From contig NZ_KE384018.1 of NCBI RefSeq assembly GCF_000423445.1, positions 328,964 to 392,963 on the forward strand: a stretch of DNA of 64,000 bases. The letters run 5' to 3'. The notes below the pieces were generated by a model. That model saw only the letters and a list, made by a program, of their open reading frames with translations. It made no database searches and had not been told where the DNA came from. This DNA comes from Acidipropionibacterium thoenii DSM 20276 (lineage in GTDB: Bacteria; Actinomycetota; Actinomycetes; Propionibacteriales; Propionibacteriaceae). A program made the translations under genes and the position numbers. Positions 55,087-64,000 of the stretch are shown here, in pieces (position 1 is the first letter of the stretch; each line of letters opens with the position of its first letter).

Positions 55087-55538
55087 GCTCCGGGGGCACC
55101 GGCAGGTCGGGGCGAGTGGCGGCCGCTGCTGTCGTGCTGGTGGCCACCGGTGCGCTGGCCGGGTGCGGCGCCCCGGGGTCCCCGGTCAGCTCGGGGTCCT
55201 CGACCGCGGCCTCATCGGCCCCAGTGCCGGCCGGCTCCTCAGCAGCTGCCGACGCGGTCACCCTCCGGGCCCTCGGGATCGCGAACGGGCCGGATGGCTT
55301 CCCGGTCCCCGAGGGGCTCATCGTCTCCGAGCAGGTCGACAACCCCAACAACGTCACCCTGGTGATCGACTCCTTCCAGGGCGAATCGACCTACCAGTTC
55401 CTCAGGCGCCGGTTGCCGGCCGCCGGGTACACCATCGGTGACGACGCGAACCAGTCGCTGGTGTTCTCCGGCAAGGGCTGGCAGGGCGCCTTCACCGTCT
55501 CCCAGGAGGTCGCAGCTCTCACCCTGCGCAGACCCTGA
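55083..55538 (+). CDS. Small conserved lipoprotein
   Basis: A 151-residue predicted lipoprotein. The basic N-terminus and hydrophobic run end in the lipobox LAGC with Cys28, then an Ala/Ser/Pro-rich linker and a small alpha/beta domain (about 60-150: [11 protein letters not shown], then [23 protein letters not shown]). The domain recalls small envelope proteins with a mixed sheet, but I recognise no family. The GTGA overlap with arcA suggests co-expression. Confidence 0.75.
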   Translation: MSSGGTGRSGRVAAAAVVLVATGALAGCGAPGSPVSSGSSTAASSAPVPAGSSAAADAVTLRALGIANGPDGFPVPEGLIVSEQVDNPNNVTLVIDSFQGESTYQFLRRRLPAAGYTIGDDANQSLVFSGKGWQGAFTVSQEVAALTLRRP

Positions 55539-55564
55539 GCACAACTGATCCCGAGCACAACGGA

Positions 55565-56191
55565 TCACACCCTCCACAAGCTGTCCCAGGCCACCCCGAG
55601 GTCCAGCAGCATCTGGCGGACCAGCGGCAACGAGATCCCGCTGACATTGTGCGGGTCGCCATCGATCCGGGTGATGAAGGCGCCGCCGAAGCCGTCCAGG
55701 GTGAAAGCTCCGGCGACCCGCTGCGGCTCCCCGGTCTCGGCATAGCTTCGCACCTCGCGGTCGGTGAGGTCGGCGAAGGTCACGGTGGTCTGGCCGACCC
55801 GGGTGGCCTGCTGGCTGCCGGACCCCCCGATGAGAAGGATGTGGTGGCCGGTGACCATCACCCCGCTGCGGCCACGTAGCCGGTACCACCACTGCATCGC
55901 CGTCTCCGCGGTGTGGGGTTTGCCGAGCACCCGGCCATCCAGGTCCAGCACCGAGTCGCAGGCCACCACGATGGTCGGTCCGGTGATCTCCAGCGCCCCC
56001 ACCACGCTGTCGGCCTTCAGTCGCGCCAGCCGTGCGGTGAGCTCGGTGGCCGGCTCCCCGGGTCTGCGGGTCTCATCGGCTCCCGAGACCCGGACCTCCG
56101 GGTCGATCCCGGCGGACCGCAGGGTGGCCAACCGGGCCGGAGATCTGGAGGCCAGCACGAACCGGTAACTGCTGCCCCTCGGTGAGTCCAT
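55565..56191 (-). CDS. maf: Maf-like nucleotide pyrophosphatase
   Basis: A 208-residue Maf/HAM1-like house-cleaning hydrolase of non-canonical nucleotides. The N-terminal LASRSPARLATLRSAG, the central ACDSVLDLDGRVLGKP and the C-terminal GFGGAFITRIDGDPHNVSG are all family motifs. The ATG has GGGGAGG six bases upstream. It follows the carboxylase epsilon gene after 28 bases, the same order as accD5-accE5-maf in M. tuberculosis. Confidence 0.92.
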   Translation of the reverse strand: MDSPRGSSYRFVLASRSPARLATLRSAGIDPEVRVSGADETRRPGEPATELTARLARLKADSVVGALEITGPTIVVACDSVLDLDGRVLGKPHTAETAMQWWYRLRGRSGVMVTGHHILLIGGSGSQQATRVGQTTVTFADLTDREVRSYAETGEPQRVAGAFTLDGFGGAFITRIDGDPHNVSGISLPLVRQMLLDLGVAWDSLWRV

Positions 56192-56219
56192 CAGAACCTC
56201 CCCATCGGTGGTGGGCGGA

Positions 56220-56468
56220 TCAGTACCGACGCAGGGATCCCTGCCAGGCGGCGTGCCCGGGCATGAAGGGCTCCCTGATAGGACGCCAGTAGGATTTCCA
56301 GCCGAAGGCCGCGGGCCGGTCCTCGGGGACGTAGGGGGCGGGCCCGGGCCGGGTGGCCACGGCGAGTACGGCGACCAGGGCGCCGAGCTCCTCATCGGTC
56401 AGATGGCCCCGGGTCACCTGGATGGTCTGGGTGTCCGGCTCCTCCCCGGGCCTCGTGACGGCGCTCAC
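56220..56468 (-). CDS. Acyl-CoA carboxylase epsilon subunit
   Basis: An 82-residue actinobacterial epsilon subunit. The N-terminal acidic stretch is followed by [20 protein letters not shown], and the end has the short aromatic pattern [11 protein letters not shown]. In Streptomyces and Mycobacterium such subunits hold alpha and beta together and raise activity. The GTG overlaps the beta stop by four bases. Confidence 0.88.
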   Translation of the reverse strand: MSAVTRPGEEPDTQTIQVTRGHLTDEELGALVAVLAVATRPGPAPYVPEDRPAAFGWKSYWRPIREPFMPGHAAWQGSLRRY

Positions 56469-58039
56469 AGCGGAATGTTCCCGTGCTTCTTGGGAGGCAG
56501 TGCCTCACGCTTGGATCTCAGCAGCCGCAGGGTGCGGATCACCGTCCCGCGGGTCTCGTGAGGATGGATCACCTGGTCGATGTAACCCGACTCGGCGGCC
56601 ACGTAGGGGTTCGACATCGTCGTCTCGTACTCGTCGACCAGCTCGTGGCGCATCGCGGCGGGGTCCTCGGCATTGGCCAGGTCCTTGCGGTGCAGGATGT
56701 TGACCGCCCCGTCGGCTCCCATCACCGCGACCTGGGCGGTGGGCCAGGCCAGGTTGATGTCGGCGCCCAGGGTCTTGGAGCCCATCACGATGTAGGCACC
56801 GCCGTAGGCCTTGCGTGTGATGACGGTCAGCAGCGGGACGGTGGCCTCACCGTAGGCGTAGATCAGCTTGGCACCGTGCCGGATGATGCCCTGGTGCTCC
56901 TGCTGGACGCCGGGAAGGAAGCCCGGGGTGTCGACGAAGGTGAGCACCGGGATGTTGAAGGAGTCGCAGGTGCGCACGAACCGGGCCGCCTTCTCGGAGG
57001 CGTTGATGTCCAGGGTGCCGGCATTGATCAGCGGCTGGTTGGCGACCACCCCGATGGCCCGGCCCTCGATCCGGCCGAAACCGCACAGCACATTGGGTGC
57101 GAAGAGCTCGTGGATCTCCAGGAAGGTGTCCTCGTCCAGCACGGTGTTGATCACCTCGTGCATGTCATAGGGCTGGTTCGGTGAGTCGGGGATCAGGGTG
57201 TCCAGGCCCCGGTCGTGGTCGGTGATGGTGAGATCCACCTCACCCTCGTCGTAGACCGGCGGGTCCTCGAGATTGTTCTGCGGCAGGTAGCTGATGAGGT
57301 CCCTGACATATTCCAGGGCATCGGCCTCATCGGCGGCCAGGTAGTGGGAGTTGCCCGAGACCGCCGAGTGGGTGCGGGCCCCGCCCAGCTCCTCCAGGGA
57401 GACGTCCTCGCCGGTGACCTCCCGGACCACGGCCGGGCCGGTGATGAACATCTGGGAGGTCTGGTCGACCATCACGATGAAGTCGGTGAGCGCCGGGGAG
57501 TAGACGTGCCCCCCGGCCGCGGCCCCCATGATGACCGAGATCTGGGGGATGACGCCGGAGGCCCGGGTGTTGCGCCGGAAGATCTCGCCGTACATCGCCA
57601 GCGAGGAGACGCCCTCCTGGATCCGGGCCCCGCCGCCCTCGTTGATCCCGATCAGCGGGCAGCCGGTCTTGACCGCGAAGTCGATGATCTTGCAGATCTT
57701 CTCCCCGTAGACCTTGCCCAGGGATCCGCCGAAGATGGTGACGTCCTGACTGAAGACGCAGACCGGCCGGCCATGGATGGCACCCATCCCCGTGATGACC
57801 CCGTCGGTGTAGGGGCGGCGCCCATCCATCCCGAAGTTGTGCGAGCGATGCCGGGCGAACTCATCGAGCTCGGAGAAGGAGTCCTCGTCCAGCAGTGCCA
57901 GAACTCGCTCCCGGGCGGTCATCTTGCCGGCGGCGTGCTGCTTCTCGACGGCTGCGGGCGAGGCCGCGTTGACGGCCTCGTCGATGCGACGGCCCAGGTC
58001 GGCGATCTTCCCGGCCGTGGTGTGGATGTCGATGTCCAT
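56465..58039 (-). CDS. Acyl-CoA (propionyl-CoA) carboxylase beta subunit, AccD5/PccB type
   Basis: A 524-residue carboxyltransferase that moves CO2 from biotin to acyl-CoA. The two oxyanion-hole regions are [10 protein letters not shown] and [20 protein letters not shown] is the conserved end. [18 protein letters not shown] matches AccD5/PccB rather than the 12S transcarboxylase subunit of Propionibacterium, which has an unrelated segment there. A TAGTCT box ends seven bases before the ATG at 58039; the frame is open for another 31 codons upstream. The likely product is methylmalonyl-CoA from propionyl-CoA. Confidence 0.95.
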   Translation of the reverse strand: MDIDIHTTAGKIADLGRRIDEAVNAASPAAVEKQHAAGKMTARERVLALLDEDSFSELDEFARHRSHNFGMDGRRPYTDGVITGMGAIHGRPVCVFSQDVTIFGGSLGKVYGEKICKIIDFAVKTGCPLIGINEGGGARIQEGVSSLAMYGEIFRRNTRASGVIPQISVIMGAAAGGHVYSPALTDFIVMVDQTSQMFITGPAVVREVTGEDVSLEELGGARTHSAVSGNSHYLAADEADALEYVRDLISYLPQNNLEDPPVYDEGEVDLTITDHDRGLDTLIPDSPNQPYDMHEVINTVLDEDTFLEIHELFAPNVLCGFGRIEGRAIGVVANQPLINAGTLDINASEKAARFVRTCDSFNIPVLTFVDTPGFLPGVQQEHQGIIRHGAKLIYAYGEATVPLLTVITRKAYGGAYIVMGSKTLGADINLAWPTAQVAVMGADGAVNILHRKDLANAEDPAAMRHELVDEYETTMSNPYVAAESGYIDQVIHPHETRGTVIRTLRLLRSKREALPPKKHGNIPL

Positions 58040-58046
58040 ACCGGGG

Positions 58047-58052
58047 AGACTA
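58047..58052 (-). promoter_or_regulatory. -10 box of a leaderless promoter (carboxylase beta gene)
   Basis: TAGTCT on the minus strand, seven bases before the ATG at 58039. Confidence 0.5.
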
Positions 58053-58154
58053 TCCGTTCGGCCGACCGGTGTGCGTCGGTGTGTCATGTGACGAACCTCA
58101 CAGCTTTGCGGGATCGCCGCCGCGGACGGCACCGAGCCGGGGCTCCACTCGGGC

Positions 58155-58160
58155 TAGGCT
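58155..58160 (+). promoter_or_regulatory. -10 box of a leaderless promoter (birA)
   Basis: TAGGCT, seven bases before the GTG at 58168. It places the start 33 codons inside the longer open frame. Confidence 0.5.
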
Positions 58161-58167
58161 GCCGGCT

Positions 58168-59028
58168 GTGCCCATCACCCCCCCACTTGACGCCGCCCGG
58201 ATCACCGCTCTGACCGGGGCCGAGACCAGGTTCACCCGGCACGGTTCCGGAGGGATCAGCTGTGTCGCCCGGACCGACTCCACCAACGCCACTCTGGTGA
58301 GGTACGTCCGGGAGGGCGGAACCGGTTACCGGGTGCTCATCGCCGACCGTCAGGACGCCGGGCACGGCCGATTCTCGCGGCCCTGGCAGGCCCCGGCCGG
58401 CACCTCCCTGCTGATGTCGGTGCTGGTGCCGGTGTCGGCCTCCCGACTGGCCGGCGACTGGGGCTGGTTGTCGATGGCCGCCGGACTGGCGGTCACCGAG
58501 GCGGTGGAACGGCTGGCCGGTATCGGGCGTGACCGGGTCACCCTCAAATGGCCCAATGACGTCCTGCTGGATCTCGACACCGACCACGGCGGGAAGCTGT
58601 GCGGGATCCTCTCCGAGCGGGTGGACAGCCCTGCCGGCGCCCACGCGGTGATCGGGATGGGCCTCAATGTGAGGATGGCCGCCGATCAGCTGCCGGTGCC
58701 CACGGCCACCTCGATGTCACTGTGCGGGCTGCCGGACGACCGTGAGAGGCTGGCCGCCGAGCTGGTGCTGGCGCTGGACCGCCTGATCGGCGTCTGGCTG
58801 GCGACCGGGACGGTGCGTGGCATCTACCGGGAGCGCTGCGACACCATCGGGACGCCGGTGCGTCTCACCTTCGATCCGGCTCGGGCCGCCGGTGGACCGG
58901 CCCATGTCGACGGGATCGGGGCCGACATCGACCTGGACGGTTCGATCGTGGTCGACGAGCAGGGACGACGCCGATCCTTCTCGGCCGCCGATGTGCAGCA
59001 CCTGCGCCCGGCCCCAACTCTCGGCTGA
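58168..59028 (+). CDS. birA: Biotin-[acyl-CoA carboxylase] ligase BirA (no HTH domain)
   Basis: A 286-residue biotin protein ligase that activates biotin to biotinyl-AMP and attaches it to the BCCP lysine. The binding loop is GHGRFSRPW, with KWPNDVLLD and the small C-terminal SH3-like domain. The N-terminal helix-turn-helix of E. coli BirA is missing, so it should not repress transcription. It is divergent from the carboxylase beta gene, which it serves through the alpha subunit. The GTG at 58168 is set by the leaderless -10 box. Confidence 0.93.
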   Translation: MPITPPLDAARITALTGAETRFTRHGSGGISCVARTDSTNATLVRYVREGGTGYRVLIADRQDAGHGRFSRPWQAPAGTSLLMSVLVPVSASRLAGDWGWLSMAAGLAVTEAVERLAGIGRDRVTLKWPNDVLLDLDTDHGGKLCGILSERVDSPAGAHAVIGMGLNVRMAADQLPVPTATSMSLCGLPDDRERLAAELVLALDRLIGVWLATGTVRGIYRERCDTIGTPVRLTFDPARAAGGPAHVDGIGADIDLDGSIVVDEQGRRRSFSAADVQHLRPAPTLG

Positions 59029-59053
59029 CCGGGACCTCGAGGGGCATCGACCC

Positions 59054-59059
59054 TAGACT
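59054..59059 (+). promoter_or_regulatory. -10 box of a leaderless promoter (peptidase E gene)
   Basis: TAGACT, six bases before the ATG at 59066. Confidence 0.5.
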
Positions 59060-59065
59060 GACCCC

Positions 59066-59782
59066 ATGACCAGCCATATCCTCGCCATGGGCGGCGGCGG
59101 TTTCTCGATGTCGACCCGCGGCGCCCCGACGGCACTTGATCGTTACATCCTGGATCTGTCGGGAAAGTCCTCCCCCCTGGTGTGCTTCGCCCCCACGGCA
59201 GCCGCCGACGACCCGGTGTACATCAACCGTTTCCTGGCCGCCTACTCCGCACTGGGGGTGCGGACCATGGTGCTGACGCTGTGGCAGGGCGCGGCCGAGT
59301 CGGTGGACCGGCTGGGCCAGGCCGATGTGGTGCTCTCGGGCGGCGGGTCGACGGCGAACCTGATGGCGTTGTGGCGGGCTCATGGCGTCGACCATGTCAT
59401 CAAGCAGATGGTCAACCGGGGCTCCGATGTGGTGCTGGCCGGGGTCTCGGCCGGCGCCGCCTGCTGGTTCGCCGGATCGCTCACCGACGCCTTCGGGGAC
59501 CTGAGGGCCTGGCGCGGCGGGCTGGGCCTGCTGCCGGGCTCCTTCTGCCCGCATTTCGACGGTGAACCGGACCGGCCGCCGGCCTACGCCCAGGCCATCG
59601 CCTCGGGGGTGCTGCCGAGCGGGTACGCCGTCGATGACGGTGCCGCGGTGCATTTCATCGACGGTCGCTTCGACCAGGCCGTCAGCGAGCGTGAGGGCGC
59701 CCAGGTGAGCCGGTTCACCAGCAGCAACTCGCCCACCGCCGCCGGGGTGCTGCGCGACCAGCTCGATGTCGAGGTGCTCTGA
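59066..59782 (+). CDS. Peptidase E (S51 family)
   Basis: A 238-residue S51-family serine peptidase, which in other bacteria removes N-terminal Asp from dipeptides. The nucleophile is Ser128 in GVSAGAACWF and the likely catalytic His is His163 in CPHFDGE. SGGGSTANLM is also typical. It shows no signal peptide, so it is cytoplasmic. The next gene starts 24 bases after its stop. Confidence 0.88.
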   Translation: MTSHILAMGGGGFSMSTRGAPTALDRYILDLSGKSSPLVCFAPTAAADDPVYINRFLAAYSALGVRTMVLTLWQGAAESVDRLGQADVVLSGGGSTANLMALWRAHGVDHVIKQMVNRGSDVVLAGVSAGAACWFAGSLTDAFGDLRAWRGGLGLLPGSFCPHFDGEPDRPPAYAQAIASGVLPSGYAVDDGAAVHFIDGRFDQAVSEREGAQVSRFTSSNSPTAAGVLRDQLDVEVL

Positions 59783-59805
59783 TCCGCACAGCGGGACCGG
59801 TCCCG

Positions 59806-60987
59806 GTGCTGACCGCCGGTCTGCTGATGGGCCTGGCCCTGATGTCGGCGGCGGGCTCGCTGGCCACCGACATGTACCTGCCCTCCCTGGTGGGGATGAC
59901 CAGGGAGCTCCACACCAGCTCCTCGCTGGCCCAGTTCACCCTGAGCGCCTTCATGGTCGGGATGGCGATCGGTCAGCTGGTGATCGGGCCGGTGTCGGAT
60001 GTGCACGGCCGCAGAAGGCTGATGATCGGCGGTTCGGTGGTCTTCCTGCTGTCCTCCCTGGCGGCCGCCTTCGTCGACTCCGTGTGGCTGCTGATCGGGC
60101 TGCGGGTGGCGATGGGATTCGCCGGGGGGACCGGCCCGGTGGTGTCGCGGGCGATCATCGCCGACCTGGCCAGAGGCCGTGAGGCCGCCCGCGCCTTCTC
60201 GGTGATGATGGCCATCCAGGGCCTGGCGCCGGTGGTCGCACCGATCCTCGGCGGTCAGCTGGCCGGCCCGATCGGCTGGCGGGGGATCTTTGTCGTGCTG
60301 GCCGGATTCAACCTGGCGATGGTGCTGGTCGCGGTCCTCCTGGTGCCCGAGTCATTGCCCGCCGAGCGGCGCGCCGAGCCCGGTCTGGCCAGGCTGGCGC
60401 CCTCCTTCGCCCAGGTGCTCGGAGACCGGGTCTTCGTGGGTCATGCACTGTCGATGGCGATCACCTTCGGAGTGATGTTCGGCTACATCTCGGCCTCCCC
60501 CTTCGTTCTGGAGAAGCAGCTCGGGCTGAGGTCCTCGACCTATTCGTTGGCCTTCGCCGGCAATGCCGTGATGGTCATCCTGGCCTCGCTGCTCAACTCC
60601 CGGCTGATCCGCAACCACGAGCTGGTCCGGATCGCCCGGTCGGGGATGGCGATGACGGTCTGCGGATCGCTCGGCCTGCTGCTCAACGGGATCGCCGGAC
60701 CGCGACTGTGGCCCACCCTGGGGCTGCTGGCCTTCTCGGTCTTCGGGGTGGGGCTGGTACTGGGCAACACCACCGCACTGGGTGCCGCACAGGTTCCGCA
60801 CGCCGCCGGCGCCGGATCGGCGGTGATGGGTGCCGCGCAGTTCCTGGTCGCGGGGATCGTCTCCCCGCTGGTCGGGCTGGGGGCGGATGCCGCCGTCTCG
60901 ATGGCGGTGGTGATGCTGGCCTGCGCAGTGGGAGCGAACCTCTGCCACTACGGACTCGCCGGGGCCGGCCGGCACGGACTCGGCTGA
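59806..60987 (+). CDS. MFS drug-resistance exporter, Bcr/CflA type
   Basis: A 393-residue major facilitator with about 12 helices. The Bcr/CflA signature ATDMYLPSL is near the N-terminus, followed by the motif A region GPVSDVHGRRRLMIGG and the D-type AIQGLAPVVAPILGGQL. Members export drugs or small metabolites; the substrate is unknown. It follows the peptidase gene closely and may share its transcript. The GTG at 59806 has only a weak ribosome binding site. Confidence 0.9.
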   Translation: MLTAGLLMGLALMSAAGSLATDMYLPSLVGMTRELHTSSSLAQFTLSAFMVGMAIGQLVIGPVSDVHGRRRLMIGGSVVFLLSSLAAAFVDSVWLLIGLRVAMGFAGGTGPVVSRAIIADLARGREAARAFSVMMAIQGLAPVVAPILGGQLAGPIGWRGIFVVLAGFNLAMVLVAVLLVPESLPAERRAEPGLARLAPSFAQVLGDRVFVGHALSMAITFGVMFGYISASPFVLEKQLGLRSSTYSLAFAGNAVMVILASLLNSRLIRNHELVRIARSGMAMTVCGSLGLLLNGIAGPRLWPTLGLLAFSVFGVGLVLGNTTALGAAQVPHAAGAGSAVMGAAQFLVAGIVSPLVGLGADAAVSMAVVMLACAVGANLCHYGLAGAGRHGLG

Positions 60988-61012
60988 GGGTGCCCCGGTC
61001 GCGGGTTGACCA

Positions 61013-61018
61013 TAAGAT
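61013..61018 (+). promoter_or_regulatory. -10 box of a leaderless promoter (purK)
   Basis: TAAGAT, seven bases before the GTG at 61026. Confidence 0.5.
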
Positions 61019-61025
61019 TGCCCCC

Positions 61026-62291
61026 GTGAGCCCAACCCCAGACAGTGCCCCGCGTCAACCTGCGAACCCGGTCGCCTCGAGGCCATTGGCCCCGACGTCC
61101 GTCCAGAGGCCTCGCAGCGCCGATCCGCGGGGTCAGTACAGGGTGGGGATCATCGGCGGTGGCCAGTTGGCCCGGATGATGCACCAGGCGGCCATCTCGC
61201 TGGGGGTCGACGTCCGGCTGCTGGCCGATGCACCCGACGAGTCGGCCGCTCAGGTGATGGGCGATGTACAGATCGGCTCCCACCTGGATCATGACGCCGT
61301 GCTGGCCTTCGGCCGGGACTGCGATGTGGTCACCTTCGACCATGAGCACGTGCCCACCGATTTCCTGCGCGAGATGGAGGCCGAGGGGATCGCGGTGCGC
61401 CCTGGCGCCGAGGCCCTGGTGCACGCCCAGGACAAGGCGGTGATGCGGGCCAGGGCGGCAGCCGACGGGCAGCCCTGCCCGGCCTGGGAGATCTGCGGCG
61501 GCCCCGAGAAGCTGGTCGCCTTCGGCAACAGGCACGGCTGGCCGGTGATCGCCAAGACCTCCCGGGGAGGGTACGACGGCAAGGGGGTCTGGAAGGTCAA
61601 CGGCCCCGACGAGGTCGCCGAACCCTTCGATGCGATGGGAGGGCTGGCCGACGGCGACCAGCCGATCCAGATCCTCGCCGAGGAGTTCGTCGACTTCACC
61701 CGTGAGCTGTCGGCCATCGTGGTGCGCTCGCCCTCGGGCCAGGCGGTGGCCTACCCGGTCTCCGAGACGATCCAGCGCGACGGCATCTGCGTGGAGACCA
61801 CCACCCCGGCACCGGGGATGAGTGACGAGCGTCAGTGCGAGATCCAGCAGATGGCTCTGGACATCGCCGGCCGGCTGGGAGTGGTGGGCGTGATGGCGGT
61901 GGAGCTGATGGAGCGGGCCGACGGGTCGGTGGTCATCAACGAGTTGGCGATGCGCCCCCACAACACCGGGCACTGGACGATCCACGGCTCGCGGACCAGC
62001 CAGTTCGCCAACCATATTCGTGCCGTCCTGGACCTGCCGTTGGGAGATCCCTCACTGACCGCTCCGGTGGTGGTGATGGACAATGTGCTGGGCGGTTCGG
62101 TGCAGGATCTCACCGGCGCCCTGCAGCATTGCTTCGCCAGGGACCGCAGCCTCCATGTGGAGCTCTACGGCAAGCAGGTGCGGCCGGGGCGAAAGGTGGG
62201 CCATGTCACCTGCCTGGGCTCCGATGTCGCCGATGTGCAGCGACGTGCCCGCGATGCCGCCGGATACCTGATGGGAAGAGACAATGCCTGA
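61026..62291 (+). CDS. purK: N5-carboxyaminoimidazole ribonucleotide synthase PurK
   Basis: A 421-residue ATP-grasp enzyme that carboxylates AIR in purine synthesis. The N-terminus [13 protein letters not shown], the ATP-grasp segment [13 protein letters not shown], and [17 protein letters not shown] are diagnostic. The first ~38 residues are a Pro/Arg-rich extension. The GTG at 61026 follows a TAAGAT box by seven bases. It overlaps purE by eight bases. Confidence 0.96.
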   Translation: MSPTPDSAPRQPANPVASRPLAPTSVQRPRSADPRGQYRVGIIGGGQLARMMHQAAISLGVDVRLLADAPDESAAQVMGDVQIGSHLDHDAVLAFGRDCDVVTFDHEHVPTDFLREMEAEGIAVRPGAEALVHAQDKAVMRARAAADGQPCPAWEICGGPEKLVAFGNRHGWPVIAKTSRGGYDGKGVWKVNGPDEVAEPFDAMGGLADGDQPIQILAEEFVDFTRELSAIVVRSPSGQAVAYPVSETIQRDGICVETTTPAPGMSDERQCEIQQMALDIAGRLGVVGVMAVELMERADGSVVINELAMRPHNTGHWTIHGSRTSQFANHIRAVLDLPLGDPSLTAPVVVMDNVLGGSVQDLTGALQHCFARDRSLHVELYGKQVRPGRKVGHVTCLGSDVADVQRRARDAAGYLMGRDNA

Positions 62292-62862
62292 CACCAAGAA
62301 GTCGCCCCGGCGCACCAAGTCCGAGCCGCGTACCAGGGCTCGTCGGGTGGCCGACGAGCAGGTCGTGACGCCCCGGGTCTCGATCGTGATGGGTTCGGAT
62401 TCCGACTGGCCGACGATGGAGCCCGCGGCGGCGGTGCTCAAGGATTTCGGCGTGGTCTTCGAGGCCGACGTCGTCTCGGCCCACCGGATGCCTGAGCAGA
62501 TGGTGGAGTTCGGCCGGGCCGCCCACGAGCGGGGGATCCAGGTGATCATCGCCGGCGCCGGCGGTGCCGCCCACCTGCCCGGCATGCTGGCGGCGCTGAC
62601 CCCGCTGCCGGTGATCGGGGTGCCGGTGCCGCTGGCACACCTGGAGGGGATGGACTCGCTGCTGTCGATCGTCCAGATGCCAGGCGGGGTTCCGGTGGCC
62701 ACCGTGGGCATCGGCAATGCCAGGAACGCCGGACTGCTGGCGGTGCGCATCCTGGCAGCCGGTGATCCGGCTCTCACCGAGAGGATGCTGGCCTTCCAGG
62801 AGGATCTGCGGGCGGGCGCCCAGGCCAAGGGGGAGAGGGTCCGCCAGTTCGGCCAGGGCTGA
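62284..62862 (+). CDS. purE: 5-(carboxyamino)imidazole ribonucleotide mutase PurE
   Basis: A 192-residue class I PurE, which moves the carboxylate from N5 to C4 of the imidazole. [10 protein letters not shown] and the catalytic SAHRMPEQM are both present, plus the [10 protein letters not shown] loop. It carries a basic N-terminal extension of about 35 residues ([16 protein letters not shown]). GGAAGAG precedes the ATG inside the end of purK. It is convergent with the LCP gene. Confidence 0.96.
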   Translation: MPDTKKSPRRTKSEPRTRARRVADEQVVTPRVSIVMGSDSDWPTMEPAAAVLKDFGVVFEADVVSAHRMPEQMVEFGRAAHERGIQVIIAGAGGAAHLPGMLAALTPLPVIGVPVPLAHLEGMDSLLSIVQMPGGVPVATVGIGNARNAGLLAVRILAAGDPALTERMLAFQEDLRAGAQAKGERVRQFGQG

Positions 62863-62872
62863 GGCCCCGACC

Positions 62873-64000
62873 TCAGCGGGCGTACTGCTCGGCCACCGAG
62901 GTGTCGCCCTCGGCGAGCGCCTCGAAGAGGGCTCGCGCCTTGGCCTTGTCCCACAGCACCGAGGAGCCGGCCGCGGTGGAGGCATTGGCCTGTGCGATCG
63001 GCACCGTGATCCTGATGCCGTCACTGCCGGTGGCCCGGTGCAGGCCGATCATCGTCCTGGCCGCAGTCCACAGCGAGGTGTCGGTGCCCCGCGTGAAGGA
63101 CTCGGCGGCCGCCATGTTGACCCGCCAGTAACGGATCGGGTTGATGACGGTCCAGGGGCTCATCACCTTCCTGGCGACCGCGGCGGTGACCTGTTGCTGG
63201 CGCTTGACCCGGCCCAGGTCTCCCAGCGGGTCGGCCTTTCTCATCCGGACGTATCCCAGAGCCTGGATACCGTCGAGCCGCTGACAACCGGCCGGCAGAT
63301 TGGTGTGGGAGTCCTTGTCGACCATTGCCTTGTCGAGGCACACCTGGACCCCGCCGACGGCGTCCACCATGTCGACGAAGCCGGCGAAGCCGACCTCGAT
63401 GTATCCATCCATCCGCAGTCCGGTGGCCTGCTCGACGGTCTGCATCAGCAGCTTCGGGCCGCCGATCGCGTAGGCGGCATTGAGTTTGTTGTGGCCGTGG
63501 CCGGGGATCGCGACATAGGAGTCGCGCGGCAGTGAGATGAGCACCGAGCCGCCCTTGGGCGGGGTGTATAGGATCAGCATGGTGTCGGTGCGTGCGCCGG
63601 CCTCGGTCCCGGTGCCGAGCTTCTTCTGCTCCTCGGGGGTGAGGTTGTCACGCTGGTCGGTGCCGATCATCAAGGTGGCGGTCCCCGGCTGGGAGGCTGG
63701 ACGGTCACCCTCCGGGGTGGCGTCGACCGTGCTGGACCGCACCAGCGCGATGGCTGGCACGACCAGCAGCCAGATCAGCCAGGCGATCAGCGGGGCGCGG
63801 ACCAGCCGCCAGGCTCGGTGACGTCGTGGTCGGCGGCCGCCGGACCTGGCGACCCGAGGGGGCGCAGCCGGCGGTGGCACCCCGCGAGAGGCGGCCCTCG
63901 GGGAGATCTTCTGGGCGGATCCGCGCTGCTGGGACCGTGGCGGGACCCCGGAGTCGTATGAGTAGCTGACCGGCCTGAGGGGATGGCCATCGGGATCCAC
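62873..64000 (-). CDS. LCP (LytR-CpsA-Psr) family protein, truncated by window end
   Basis: An LCP-family membrane protein that, by family, attaches wall polymers (teichoic acid or polysaccharide) to peptidoglycan. The visible part is 375 residues: a Pro/Arg-rich cytoplasmic region (about 1-66), one helix (about 67-90) and an extracellular LCP domain. In that domain GARTDTMLI, LPRDSYV and LNAAYAIGG hold the pyrophosphate-binding Arg/Asp residues, and DLGRVKRQQ is the C-terminal motif. A GTG lies exactly at the window edge; the true start may be outside. Confidence 0.88.
   Translation of the reverse strand: MDPDGHPLRPVSYSYDSGVPPRSQQRGSAQKISPRAASRGVPPPAAPPRVARSGGRRPRRHRAWRLVRAPLIAWLIWLLVVPAIALVRSSTVDATPEGDRPASQPGTATLMIGTDQRDNLTPEEQKKLGTGTEAGARTDTMLILYTPPKGGSVLISLPRDSYVAIPGHGHNKLNAAYAIGGPKLLMQTVEQATGLRMDGYIEVGFAGFVDMVDAVGGVQVCLDKAMVDKDSHTNLPAGCQRLDGIQALGYVRMRKADPLGDLGRVKRQQQVTAAVARKVMSPWTVINPIRYWRVNMAAAESFTRGTDTSLWTAARTMIGLHRATGSDGIRITVPIAQANASTAAGSSVLWDKAKARALFEALAEGDTSVAEQYAR

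Noticed and set aside
56465-58039. 12S subunit of methylmalonyl-CoA transcarboxylase
   Set aside because: It has the same length (524 residues), but the segment [18 protein letters not shown] and the adjoining epsilon gene match AccD5/PccB-type acyl-CoA carboxylase, not transcarboxylase.
61006-61018. TTGACC and TAAGAT upstream of purK as a -35/-10 pair
   Set aside because: The hexamers are almost adjacent; only the TAAGAT box has usable spacing to the start codon.

Overview
The window is about 64 kb of compact, very GC-rich DNA from an actinobacterium. Gene content and order suggest a member of the Propionibacteriales, plausibly Propionibacteriaceae; the exact genus is my inference. Markers are an acyl-CoA carboxylase with an epsilon subunit, a monomeric NADP isocitrate dehydrogenase, a PerM-type membrane protein, and gene order shared with two Mycobacterium tuberculosis regions (Rv0949-Rv0957 and Rv3275c-Rv3308). 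I see no tRNA, rRNA, CRISPR array, insertion sequence or prophage. This looks like core chromosome.

1-6.9 kb: a two-component pair (the kinase is cut by the window edge), a GlsB/YeaQ membrane protein, a phospholipase D/cardiolipin synthase-like enzyme, and the methionine ABC transporter metQ-metN-metI. Upstream of metQ is an unannotated 33-codon reading frame with a strong ribosome binding site. Its last 17 codons hold five Met and four Cys, and folded RNA follows it: a probable sulfur-amino-acid attenuator.

6.9-25 kb: pcrA/uvrD1, an M23 peptidase, sucCD, a membrane protein with a doubled PknH-like extracellular domain, and a PerM homologue. A riboflavin operon (ribD-ribE-ribBA-ribH) under an FMN riboswitch is inserted before purN-purH. 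A PLP-enzyme-like protein, folD and a DUF3017 protein follow. 24.7-31.9 kb: mdh, purU, monomeric icd, a CNNM/CorC-type transporter and a phosphotransferase.

32-39 kb: a nucleoside uptake and salvage operon: BMP lipoprotein, double ATPase, two permeases, cytidine deaminase and an RNase HI fused to a second domain. 39-48.7 kb: metG, a uridine-kinase-like P-loop protein, a DUF2207 protein, an acyl-CoA synthetase, and purine nucleoside phosphorylase with a PGM2-like sugar phosphomutase.

48.7-64 kb: the acyl-CoA carboxylase system (biotin carboxylase/BCCP, beta, epsilon, with BirA and Maf). It is interrupted by a Nudix protein, pyridoxal kinase, an HTH_42 protein, an SDR, arginine deiminase and a lipoprotein. 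Peptidase E, a Bcr/CflA exporter, purK-purE and an LCP protein (cut by the window edge) follow.

One pattern runs through the whole window. Around 18 genes have a TANNNT -10 box ending 6-8 bases (up to 10) before an ATG or GTG and no Shine-Dalgarno sequence, so their mRNAs are probably leaderless. I used this to choose several start codons.
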